DNA from: Porites lobata
Lineage: Eukaryota; Cnidaria; Anthozoa; Scleractinia; Poritidae
Direction: 5' to 3'
Assembly: GCA_942486035.1 (NCBI GenBank)
Contig: CALNXK010000168.1
Coordinates: 1-64,000 of the forward strand
DNA length: 64,000 nt
In this document: positions 11,092 to 20,035 of the stretch, piece by piece
Layout: the number at the start of each line of letters is the position of its first letter
How positions within the stretch are numbered: the stretch's first letter is position 1
The notes under the pieces: generated by a model
What the model saw: only the letters and a program-made list of their open reading frames with translations
Databases searched by the model: none
What the model was told of the DNA's origin: nothing
Translations under genes and position numbers: made by a program

Positions 11092-12315
11092 ATGCAAAAG
11101 CCCGTGGATTCGTATAGCGAAGAAAATGATATTCAGAGTTCCTCCTTGAAAGAATACTATGGTCGGTTACCGGTGCAGGCCCAAATCCTTAACAGTAGAG
11201 TCACTGAGTCGGCTGAGGGCACTTTACGATTTTATTCCTTGATAAGGAATGAAATGGAAGCATGGTGTTACCAGCATGGAGGAAAATTTCGTGTGAGACG
11301 TCCAGGAATCTCATTTCAGCCAAAAATCAATTCAGATGTTTCTTGGAATAAAGCAAATGATGAATTTCAACATTTAAGCGGAGGGAACAACTACAGCGAA
11401 AGTGTCGTTTATTCGCCCCGAAAGGCAAGCAGTCCCGAATCGTTTCACCAGAACCCCTTCCGGCAAGAAACTGCTCCTTTTGACGACTGTCAGGAAAATG
11501 ATCGCATGCGACGTCCTAGATTTTCATACCAACACAAAAACAGTTCAGAAAAAGCAAATGCTGCATCTCTGCAGTGCCAATGGAACGGGCAGGTCGGGGG
11601 CTCAGTGTATTCAACACAGCAGGAAAATAATCGGCGATATTCTTACCAATTGTCAGAATATTTTTGCGAGGAAGCAAGTGCTGCAGCTGACCAGTACCAA
11701 GCAGATGGTGGTATGAGACAGCCAAGAAATCCAAACGCACTGAAAAGTCCCTTGAGAACTTTTGATCAGGAAGCAAATTCGCTGTCCCGACATCACTCGG
11801 CAAATTGCTGGGCGAGTAGATCTTCACATCGACAGATGAGCAGTTTTGAAGATTATGACGAGGAAAAGAATAGACGAGGAAACCTGCTTCAGCAAAACAA
11901 GCCAAAAAGGGAACATAAAACAAGATTTTCCGGAAATTCACATCGCCAAGCGAATGCGTTTAAATATTCATACAATCTCCACCAAGGGCAGCAAGAAATA
12001 GATGACAAAGGAAAGAATCGGATCAGAAGAAAGATTACAAAAACACTAACGAGAAACAAGCGGCAAAATGAGATGGAGCCATCAATATTGGGCATGGAAT
12101 GGAACAACATGAACGCAATACTATCAGCAGTATCGCTCAGCAGCACTGTTCAAGCATACTCTGCTCAGGGTTCTGTAGCGATCCGTCGATGTGGCCGACA
12201 AGAAGTTGGTGAAAAAAAGAACCACTACCTTGCAAAACGAAAAGAAATCTGTCATGAAACGGACGAAATCAAGAAACATCGAGTATTTCTCCGAGTCTTA
12301 GCTAAACGATTTTAA
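11092..12315 (+). CDS. Unrecognised single-exon gene, copy 1 (407 aa)
   Basis: Open frame of 407 codons from ATG 11092 to TAA 12313-12315 with no sign of an intron. I do not recognise the family. The protein is hydrophilic, rich in Gln, Asn, Ser and Arg, has no signal peptide or membrane segment, and carries loose internal repeats of roughly 30-40 residues (pattern RRPxxSYQ... followed by EAN/KAN, about residues 69-300). The last 46 residues are basic and compact (RRCGRQEVGEKK, YLAKRKEI, VLAKRF) and 35 of those 46 are identical in the copy at 18542-19333. A central block (codons about 178-215) is nearly identical in DNA between the two. The ATG at 11092 aligns to a non-ATG in copy 2, and copy 2's ATG aligns to GTG here, so the start has moved. 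A nuclear or nucleic-acid-binding role is only a guess from charge. A coding gene is likely because the frame is kept in both copies. Confidence 0.72.
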   Translation: MQKPVDSYSEENDIQSSSLKEYYGRLPVQAQILNSRVTESAEGTLRFYSLIRNEMEAWCYQHGGKFRVRRPGISFQPKINSDVSWNKANDEFQHLSGGNNYSESVVYSPRKASSPESFHQNPFRQETAPFDDCQENDRMRRPRFSYQHKNSSEKANAASLQCQWNGQVGGSVYSTQQENNRRYSYQLSEYFCEEASAAADQYQADGGMRQPRNPNALKSPLRTFDQEANSLSRHHSANCWASRSSHRQMSSFEDYDEEKNRRGNLLQQNKPKREHKTRFSGNSHRQANAFKYSYNLHQGQQEIDDKGKNRIRRKITKTLTRNKRQNEMEPSILGMEWNNMNAILSAVSLSSTVQAYSAQGSVAIRRCGRQEVGEKKNHYLAKRKEICHETDEIKKHRVFLRVLAKRF

Positions 12316-12700
12316 GCTCGCAATAACTACATGTATTTGGCACATTACATTGTTCCAATTCAGTACGCAATCGACAAGGAAATTGAAAATCTTCCGAGTT
12401 CGTGCATTAGATCTGAGAGCTTAGAGTTCAAAGACAACTTTTTTCCCTTGACAGATATATTAGCAGAGAAACGTTTTCAATTTATTTTTTATTTTTTCTT
12501 GAGAGAAACCTTTAGCATAGCATAACCGAGTAAGGAAGCAGAGACTGGCAGTTTTCGCCGAGGCCAAATTTTGCTCATCCGCATGCTCCGAAAATAAAAA
12601 TGAATCTTAGAAGAAATGCAAAAAGACATCGAAACTCTTATTTCTAGCAATTTTCATTCAGGAATAAGTGCAGTTGAAAGCTGGCAACAATTCTTTTCTT
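12316..12700 (+). other. 3' flank conserved between the two unknown genes
   Basis: Segments such as GAGCTTAGAGTTCAAAGACA, GAGAAA-CTTT and CTCTTATTT recur in the same order after the stop of copy 2 (19334-19730). An AATAAA lies at 12593-12598; the matching place in copy 2 reads GATAAA. The duplication therefore included the 3' untranslated region. Confidence 0.65.
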
Positions 12701-13169
12701 CAACCTTCAAGTTACTGTTGCTCGTATCTTTATTTTATCATTAATATAGAATTATTATTCATTCAAAAGTTCTTTCCGTTTCTGATTGGCTGCAATCCCC
12801 CGGCTAATTCTTTATAACCAACTGGCGCTTATCATATTTGGAAGAAGCGAGCAATATGCCATCGATTCGTTGGCATATTTGAATGGAAACGAGGTTGCTT
12901 GCCCAATAATGAACTTAAAAAAATGGCGTTCAGGGCTATCCGAAGACGCAGAGTTTCTGACTTAAATTAGGAAAAAATTCAAGAATACGCAAAAAATATT
13001 GCTTGATGGATGTTATCTACATTTCAAGGAGTATCGGCAAGATAAAACATCGATTTGTTTATATCCTGAAACCGGGCCGTGAAATAGGCCAAAGTTTTGA
13101 AGAAAGTCTACGAGGCGGTAAGCAGAAATTATTTGAATGAATAATAAAAAGGTTATTAAATTTGTCTCA

Positions 13170-13278
13170 GTCTCATATGATGTGAAGAATTATGTAGATC
13201 TCGGAGGATGTTATCCACCGAGGCTGAATAACATCCTCAGTCCTCGATCTGCGTAGTTCTTCACATTATACGAGAGAC
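13170..13278. mobile_element. Palindromic MITE, GTAGATCTCGGAGG family
   Basis: Near-complete hairpin: TGTGAAGAATTATGTAGATC is mirrored by the bases before 13268, and GGATGTTAT words pair in the middle. A diverged one-sided relative (CAGATCTCGAAGGGTGTTATC-like) lies at 58285-58385 in a FAM221A intron. Confidence 0.7.
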
Positions 13279-13735
13279 GAATTCAATAGTTGCTAATTGT
13301 ATCATATCGCAAACGACGTAAATTGCTTTCATTTTTTAAATTAATGATTGCAAAATTAAGGTGAAAAGAAAATTCGTTTTACACGGAGAAAGGATTATTA
13401 GAATTTTGACCTACATCGCAGTGCCCCAGGGAATGAGGTTTCGAAGCAATTTTTATAAATATACCATATTTTAAGTGTTCTCTGGCTTTAATTCTTGTAG
13501 TTTATGTTATTTCTTGTAAATACTGGTACGTATTTTAATCACCTGTATGATAATAAATGATTTCAAGACTTCAAAATTTACATGGAAATGGGTGTTCTGA
13601 GCTATTTACAAAAGGGGCTGTGACTGGTTTCACAAAATATTAGACGAGATCCCTAAACGGCAGGTTATAGGGATCGACGTGTAGAAGACTAGGCGCAATT
13701 TCCGCTGTTCGAGGGATTCCGGTTTGCATCCTATC

Positions 13736-14166
13736 CAATCTGGTACCCAGAGTCTGCTGGCTTTTTTGGTCGGCGAAGGGTAGGTACTTCATATATGATT
13801 ATTATAGTGTACCGTGATATATTTCCCCTCTTCCTTACTTGCTTATGGTATTGTTTGAGTGTCTTTGTCTTTGTCTACTTCACTTACTTGGTTACTTGGC
13901 GTGCTTGCTTACTTGTGTGTCTTGGGTTGTTTGAGTGTCTTGGGTTGCTTACAAGACACTCATGCAATCCAAGACACACAAGTGAGCCAAGTACCTCAAG
14001 CACGCCAAGTAACTCAGGTAGGCCAAGACACTCAAGCAATACCATAAGGAAGTATACCATAAGGGAAATATATCTCGTTGCACTATAATAATCATATATG
14101 AGGTACCTACCCAGCGAAGACTCTGCCCCGCTGACCAAGAGGCCAGAAGACTCTGGGTACGAGATT
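13736..14166. mobile_element. Foldback transposon, about 430 bp, Mutator-like ends
   Basis: The whole element is an imperfect palindrome centred near 13945. Outer arms are AATCTGGTACCCAGAGTC and its complement; the arms run inward through ATATATGATTATTATAGTG and then runs of CTTGG/CCAAG words. GCATCCTATC occurs as a direct 10-bp repeat at 13726-13735 and 14167-14176. A 9-11-bp target duplication with long inverted repeats is typical of Mutator-type elements (inference). Open frames inside it arise from the palindrome and are not genes. Confidence 0.85.
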
Positions 14167-14634
14167 GCATCCTATCAGCAAGGAGCCAAGAAGCGCGGGT
14201 ACACAAAACGGCCAGTAACCGCGCCTAGAAAAGATACAGCCGTGTTCGGTTTCTTGAAGCGCCCGAGCGTTTGTTAACAGCTCGGAGTATGGAGAAACTA
14301 AGGACCACTGTGGTTTCCTTCTCAATCCATTCGCCATGTCTTCAAAGTCAGTTCCCACCAAACTGCATATTCCTGCTGACCGAAAGGATCGCAGCCTCTG
14401 GAGACGAGAAAGAAACAGATCGAAATAATGTCATCATGTTTCGAGCAGAAAATTCTACGGGTTTTTAGTTGCTTGCTGTCTTTCCACCTGCCATTACAAA
14501 TTTACAGTCGTATCCTGCATCGTGAAAAATTTCTTTATTTTATAATGTTTGTCTGTTTGTTTGACTCAAGGACTTTCGGAATTCATCTACGCACCCAAAG
14601 CTCTTGTCTCTTTAAAGGCCATTTTCAGGTTGTC

Positions 14635-14758
14635 ATAAGCTTCGGTTTCAAAACGAGGTCAAGTGCAAAGTCTTGCATGAATTTTCATGCAAATACGACT
14701 CATATTCACAAGAAGAATTTGGTACTTGGCCTCATTTGATGAAGAACTGAAGCTTCTG
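14635..14758. mobile_element. Palindromic MITE related to 8981-9149
   Basis: Arms AAGCTTCGGTTTCAAAACGA and AAGAACTGAAGCTT-type sequence pair, with AACGAGGTCAAGTGC and TACTTGGCCTCATT inside, matching the inner arms at 8981-9149. Confidence 0.65.
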
Positions 14759-16079
14759 AGACAAAAGGTAACGCTTGTATCTTAATCTAATGTCTAGTTT
14801 TTAAAGATGAGATTTGGCAGAAGTAGTACAATAGGCACCAAATAAGACCTTTTTTGCTCGGTAAAACTTCTGGTGTCTCGGCTGAGAGGGCCCTAGTGTG
14901 ATTCATCTCTTCTATATCTTCAATATGAATTATAATGACGATATTTGAATGCTCAATTTTGTAATAGGCTTTTTGCATCATTTCAGTTTCATGGTACATT
15001 CTGGATTGCAAGAAACGCACTACGAGAAGACAAACAAAGATCTTGCTTGTCCCAACGCGTTTTTTATGCGTGATTGCCGAACTCTTTCAATAGACCAATT
15101 CCGATATATTAAAATTCATTCTTTGCTGCAAAGCTTGGGGAATAAAAAAAAGAGAAATCGTCTTGAGGCTGAATAATGAATAATACGTTTCTTTTGTTTT
15201 ATTCCCTCAAGCCTCGGAGCCAAGTATGAATTATGGTCTATTTGTGGAGTTAAATTCGAATATGCAAATGAATACGCTTTGCCACTGATATTATATAATA
15301 CAGGAAATAATTAGTATATTCACACTCAGTGATCTTGGTGATTTAAGCAATCTGATTGGTTCGCTATCTCGGACTATTCAACAATATTCACCTCCTAGCG
15401 AGTGGATAATGTGTGAGCTCGGTGTTTCTCTCATTTTTTTCAGAGAACGATCTTTTAAAAGTCGACAAAATCCTAGGCCTGACTTTTTTCAAGGCAAGAA
15501 AAGACTTGGAAGGATTCAATACGGCGTTTTTTCAATTTACTGTAGCTGGGTTTTGTGCGCAATGGATTGTTTACAACTCCCGTGTATTCGCGTAGAAGCC
15601 GTTTCGTGAACTCAGCGTTTTCTAACAAGAAAATTTTGGCTCAAAAATCGAAGTTTATTTGTGACAAACAAATTTAAAAGGAAATGTTTGCAAAAATTCT
15701 ACGTTTCAAGTAAACAGGAAAAAGAATGATACAAGAAGACCACGTCTTAACCTCGAACAACCCGAGCCGCCATTTTTGTCAGCACTTCATGCGAAGAACG
15801 ACACAACAAACCCTTTTGGCTATAAACTTGGCGAGTCAAAAGAAAACAACAAAGCTCTACTTTTCTTCTCAGGTAAGGAAACAGTTCAAACTTTTAGCGG
15901 TTCCATTTAAGCCATTACGCTGTTGTTTGCGAAATGATAAGCTTGTGAATTGCTTTGTTTGAAAATTCTGCAAAGATCTATTTTTAAACTTGCGCGTGAT
16001 TTGATCTGTCAATCAAATCGTACTTTTTAATGGTTTCCTCTCTGATTTTGTTGAGATCACCTCGTGTGTATATACTAAA
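14759..16079. other. Intergenic DNA with minor palindromes
   Basis: A small hairpin (TTGGGGAATAAAA / TTTTATTCCCTCAA, about 15134-15212) is visible. Short ORFs are unsupported. No gene recognised. Confidence 0.45.
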
Positions 16080-16187
16080 ACAATTATTCTTTTCAATCTC
16101 GGTGAATAGTGGCTTTGGGAATATTTACCTCGCCGCGGCTCGGTAAATATTTCGCCACTATTCACCTCGATTTCAAAGAATAATTGT
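16080..16187. mobile_element. Palindromic MITE, 108 bp
   Basis: ACAATTATTCTTTTCAATCT at 16080 is mirrored at 16168-16187; CGGTGAATAGTGGC / GCCACTATTCACC pair inside. Confidence 0.75.
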
Positions 16188-16373
16188 TAATTATTCCCTT
16201 TATTTTATAATGCTAATAAGGCTTGTAAAACATGGATCCTAGCTTCAGTTGCATAAAACATAACGTCTCATGCATGTAACTGCTGACGTTACGCGTTAAT
16301 CGTTAAATCAGACGTTACCATATTAGAAGGCTAAGCAAAGGGATTTTTTGAGTGACGCATGACAACCGGAAGT

Positions 16374-16479
16374 TAGTCTCCCTCGCAGCCGCTTTTTAGA
16401 TGTTACGCAACGCTCCCAAAAAAAAGAGCGTTGGGGGAGCATTGCATGACATCCAAAAAACGGCTGCGAGGGAGACTAG
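16374..16479. mobile_element. hAT-like MITE, 106 bp, intact target duplication
   Basis: CCGGAAGT is repeated directly at 16366-16373 and 16480-16487. Between them the ends TAGTCTCCCTCGCAGCCG and complement form the inverted repeats. An 8-bp duplication fits hAT-type insertion. Confidence 0.85.
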
Positions 16480-17103
16480 CCGGAAGTAGGCCTTTTCCCT
16501 TTATTGCCAAATTTGTATCGCTGAGTGCCTTTACTCTTATGGAAACGATTTGCCCGAAAATTGGGCCGAAACACTGCCCAAGAATGCTAAAGTTCACTTG
16601 TGATTTACGTGCGTCGCTCAAAAATGTCTTTGCTAAAGCTCGGTCCCTGCTGTTGAGGCTTGTACCTAATTCCTCCTCTCGCAAGTAAGAAGAGTTGCAC
16701 TGATGACAGTCAATCTGAAATTCTTTTCGACAAGTCATACAGCGTCTATCACCAGCATTATAGACGCTCTTCACTCTATATTTTCTTCACAAAGTATGCC
16801 GAAGGAAAATCTTTCGGCGAGGCTATCCAAATGCTGAAAACCTTTGACCAGTTCTTCCCAGTGCTTAAGGAATGGTGTCTTGTGACTCTTGATAAAATGT
16901 ACTCTTGATACAATGCAGATTCCTTTCTTATACGCTTCGTAAAGGCTTATATCGTAAAACACTCGTTTGGTCGCTCTGACGTGGGCAAGAAAACTCGTTT
17001 TGGGCCGCAATAAAGTGTTTTCACTCACTTGGTCAGCGTCTATGCAAATTTATTGGAACAAAAGAAAGCGTTTGCATAAGAAAAGAGTTCAACTCCCACA
17101 GGA

Positions 17104-17166
17104 TTGGTTTGGGACACCAACATGGCCGCCGTTTCATTGTTTTGGGACACCAATATGGCCGCCGTG
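17104..17166 (+). repeat. Two direct copies of GGGACACCAAYATGGCCGCC
   Basis: TTTGGGACACCAACATGGCC and TTTGGGACACCAATATGGCC follow one another with a spacing of about 37 bases. The same word recurs diverged at about 35450-35505, so it belongs to a dispersed family. Confidence 0.7.
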
Positions 17167-17469
17167 ACGTCATGTGAAAACAGTCTATACTTTTTTGTGG
17201 GAACTCTTTACCGCTTTTCCGCAAAAAATACTTTACATCACCATTGTGCAGAGGTTTGCCCTGCTACCACTTTTAAGGCGGAAAAGACCTTTGTTGGTCA
17301 TTTAATCATTTCGCTCCAATGTTCATTTTGTAAATTGATAGTAAGAAGATCGCAGAAGAAGATTGCTAGGCTCAAAAGGTCAGCCAAAAAGGTTTCATTT
17401 GAATGGTAACACTTAAATATTCCATCAATCTAAAAGTTAGCTTGACGACTCCACACACAGGAAAGGCTT

Positions 17470-18350
17470 GGAGTTAATGGGCTAATTAAGAGGTTAGCCT
17501 GCGTAGCCGGCGGGATTGTTTGCGGACCAATTAGGCGAGGCACAATTCAAGTCCGTTTTTCTTTCCTATGCAGCACCGCAGTTGAGTGTAAAGGTGATTT
17601 ACACGAGAAGATTGGCAACGACGATTTTTAGCGCAACACAGCGTTGCAACAGTGTTGCGACATTGGTTTGAATAGTTACAACATTGTTCCAACATTGCGT
17701 CGCTGTGTTGCGCTAAAAATCGTCCTTGCGAATCGTCCCATGTAACATCACCTTAAGGGTTACCGCCTTGCGAATAACAAACAAAAAGTAAAAATTAGTT
17801 CCTAATCACATTATCTTTTAGAAAATGACCAGACCAATTAGGCGAGGCGCAATTCAATTCCATTTTTTTCTTTCTTTTGTAGAACCTCGGTAGAATCTAG
17901 GTTACCACGGTTACCACCTAACGAATAACAAACAAATAAGTAGTAATTAGTTCCTAATTACACTACCCCCTAGAAAATGACCGAACCAATTAGGCGAGGC
18001 ACGATTCAAGTTTGTTTTTTCCTTGTAGCACCGCGGGAGCTACCAAATTGTGTAGCCTTAATTTCAGCCGTTCAAACAAGTCGCTCACTGCCTAGGGAGA
18101 CAATCGTATGTATGCTGTCTCGAGGAGACGACTGAAAATATACGCATGGTAAATATCCTGATTTATTTTTTTTGGGAGTTCTCGATTGAAAGGCAACGCT
18201 GAAATTATGGCTTATTGGGGTGTGGTCAAGGCGTGGTCCCTTTAAGACTTTCAATTTTTTGCCACTAATTGGATAATCCCCTTAGAGAGAAACCGAGCGA
18301 ATCAAAATAGTGTAAAATTTCCAGCGAGTATTTTTTCGGCCAATCATGCC
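17470..18350 (+). repeat. Upstream tandem array 2, before gene copy 2
   Basis: Units related to array 1: GACCAATTAGGCGAGGC-like words occur near 17524, 17829 and 17983, each followed by AATTCAA and a GTAGCACCGC-like tail; AATAACAAACAAA and TTAGTTCCTAAT words precede them. A last partial unit (ATTGGATAATCCCC, about 18269-18282) leads to GGCCAATCATG at 18338-18348. The array is broken by a 162-bp Harbinger-like element at 17592-17753. Confidence 0.8.
17592..17753. mobile_element. Harbinger-like MITE, copy 2, inside array 2
   Basis: Same 162-bp length and same ends as the copy at 6856-7017, with TAA at 17589-17591 and 17754-17756. It interrupts a repeat unit after GCACCGCAGTTGAG, so it arrived after the array formed. 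Confidence 0.85.
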
Positions 18351-18541
18351 AAAGTGTGTTAATTAGTGTTGGAAAATACGAATAATAAACCAGATCAACA
18401 ATCTACTTTTGGTCAGACATACAAGTAAGAGATTGTTACTCGATCAAATAATTTTCATTGAATAGTTTTGTGAAGGTACATAGTCCCCTTATTACCTCCA
18501 GAAAAGGTATTTGCCATTACTAGTCCTATAAGCTTACGCCC

Positions 18542-19333
18542 ATGGATTTGTATAGCAAAAAAAGTGATTTCCAGAGCTCTTCCTTGAACGAACGATGTGG
18601 TCAGCCGCGGGTACAAAGAAAAGAAGTTCACAGTAGAGTCACTGCGTTTTCAGAGTCCATTGGTCATTCAGTGCACCCAACACAGCAGAAAAATAATCGG
18701 CGATGTTCTTACCAGTTGCCAGAATATTTTTGCGAGGAAGCAAGTGCTGCAGCTGACCAGTATCAAGCAGATGGTGGTATGAGACGGCCAAGAATTCCAA
18801 ACCCACTGGCAAGACCTCTGAGATGTTTTGGTCAGGAAGCAAATTCGCTGTCCCATCAGCACCAGAGAAAGCCCTGGACGAGTAGATGTTTACATCTTCA
18901 ACAGGCAAGCAGTCTTAAAGATTCTGACGAAGTGAAGAATAAACGAGGATACCTGCTTCAGCAAAACAAGCCAATAAGGCCGGCTAAACCAAGATGTTCA
19001 GGAAATTCATATCTTCAAGCAAATGCCTATGGATATTCATACAACCACCAGCCAGCAAAGCAGGGACTAGAAACACCAACCAGAAGCAGGCAGCAAAACC
19101 AGGTTTTGACAATGGAATGGAACAGCAAAGGGCCGATTCTACCAGCAGTACCGCACAGCAGCACTATTCAAACATGCTGGATACAGAATTCTGTTGCCGT
19201 CCGTCGATGTGGCCGACAAGAAGTTGGTGAAAAGAAGCACCTCTACCTTGCGAAACGAAAAGAAATTTTTCATGCAACGGAAGAAAGGCGGAAACAACGG
19301 ATATTTCTCAGCGTCTTAGCCAAACGATTTTAA
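18542..19333 (+). CDS. Unrecognised single-exon gene, copy 2 (263 aa)
   Basis: Open frame from ATG 18542 to TAA 19331-19333. It is a direct-orientation paralogue of 11092-12315. The N-terminus aligns (SSSL..., SRVT), then about 124 residues present in copy 1 between SRVT and SVxxTQQ are missing here; the frame is kept across the gap. The block encoding EEASAAADQYQADGG is almost identical in DNA to copy 1, and the basic C-terminus (RRCGRQEVGEKK, YLAKRKEI, VLAKRF) is kept at 35 of 46 positions. The upstream array, CCAAT segment and 3' flank are shared, so this is a duplicated locus rather than a retrocopy. Function unknown; it could be a working short isoform-like paralogue or a young pseudogene that has not yet gained a stop. 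Confidence 0.68.
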   Translation: MDLYSKKSDFQSSSLNERCGQPRVQRKEVHSRVTAFSESIGHSVHPTQQKNNRRCSYQLPEYFCEEASAAADQYQADGGMRRPRIPNPLARPLRCFGQEANSLSHQHQRKPWTSRCLHLQQASSLKDSDEVKNKRGYLLQQNKPIRPAKPRCSGNSYLQANAYGYSYNHQPAKQGLETPTRSRQQNQVLTMEWNSKGPILPAVPHSSTIQTCWIQNSVAVRRCGRQEVGEKKHLYLAKRKEIFHATEERRKQRIFLSVLAKRF

Positions 19334-19735
19334 GCATGTAATAACTATTTGGCCCATTGTCTTGTTCCAATTGCAATACGCAGTCAACATTAGCCTGTGG
19401 GAAAAGAACTGGGAATGAAAGTTGCGAGTTCGAGTAAGAATTGTGAGTTTGTGAGAGCTTAGAGTTCAAAGACAACTTTTTTTCTTTACAAATGTATTAA
19501 CAGTGATGTATCAAGAGAAAAAAATTTTCCTTTCCTTTCTCATTTTCTCTTGGGAGAAATCTTTGGCGTAGTAGCCGCGTGAGCAAGCGGGAGCTGAAAG
19601 TTTTCTCCAAGGCCTTAACTCCAAGGCCAAATTTTGGCTCTTGCGCATGCGAGATAAACAAAAATGAATGTTAACTACATCCAATGACAGAAAAAATTGC
19701 AAACAATATCAAAACTCTTATTTATAGCCAACTGT
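19334..19735 (+). other. 3' flank of gene copy 2, homologous to copy 1
   Basis: Shares GAGAGCTTAGAGTTCAAAGA, GGAGAAATCTTTGGC-like and CTCTTATTTATAGCCAA-like segments with 12316-12700, in the same order. This marks the right edge of the duplication near 19735. Confidence 0.6.
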
Positions 19736-19815
19736 AGAAGGCCTAAATGTAACAAACGACCCAAAATGCAATAAAGTCCTAAATGTAAAAACATTTTGCC
19801 CTAAATGTAATAAAC
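19736..19815 (+). repeat. Three CCTAAATGTAA repeats
   Basis: CCTAAATGTAA occurs three times at spacings of about 35 bases, separated by AATAAA-like bases. Local degenerate repeat, no gene. Confidence 0.55.
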
Positions 19816-19927
19816 TCTTAAGAGCCTCAGGCCATGTGTAACTCGTCATCAATGGCGAAGGTAACACGGCATTAAAGAGTTGTGTCATGGCTGTCTTCTT
19901 CATTATTATGATGTTGGCAGTTATCGT

Positions 19928-20035
19928 ATTTATTCGAATAAGCGCCGCCCTCACTAAGCACCCACCGCCCTCGATTAAGCGCCGCTCTCAAATAAGCGCC
20001 GCATTTGGGAGAAAAACTTTATAAGCGCCGTGGCT
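19928..20035 (+). repeat. Degenerate AATAAGCGCCGC tandem repeat
   Basis: Five spaced copies of AAGCGCCGC or near forms (TCGAATAAGCGCCGCCCTC and relatives) lie within about 110 bases, GC-rich against an AT-rich surround. Confidence 0.7.

Noticed and set aside
11516..11941. 141-codon minus ORF with a counterpart at 18639-18908 in the paralogue
   Set aside because: It mirrors the best-conserved part of the plus ORF; the antisense similarity follows from the sense coding. The plus frame is longer and keeps its frame through an in-frame deletion.
13795..14206. Leu/Cys-rich ORFs on both strands
   Set aside because: Products of the foldback element; both strands read alike because the DNA is a palindrome.
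16403..16774. 123-codon minus ORF
   Set aside because: It overlaps a hAT-like MITE and its target duplication, and its Cys pairs do not form a known zinc motif.
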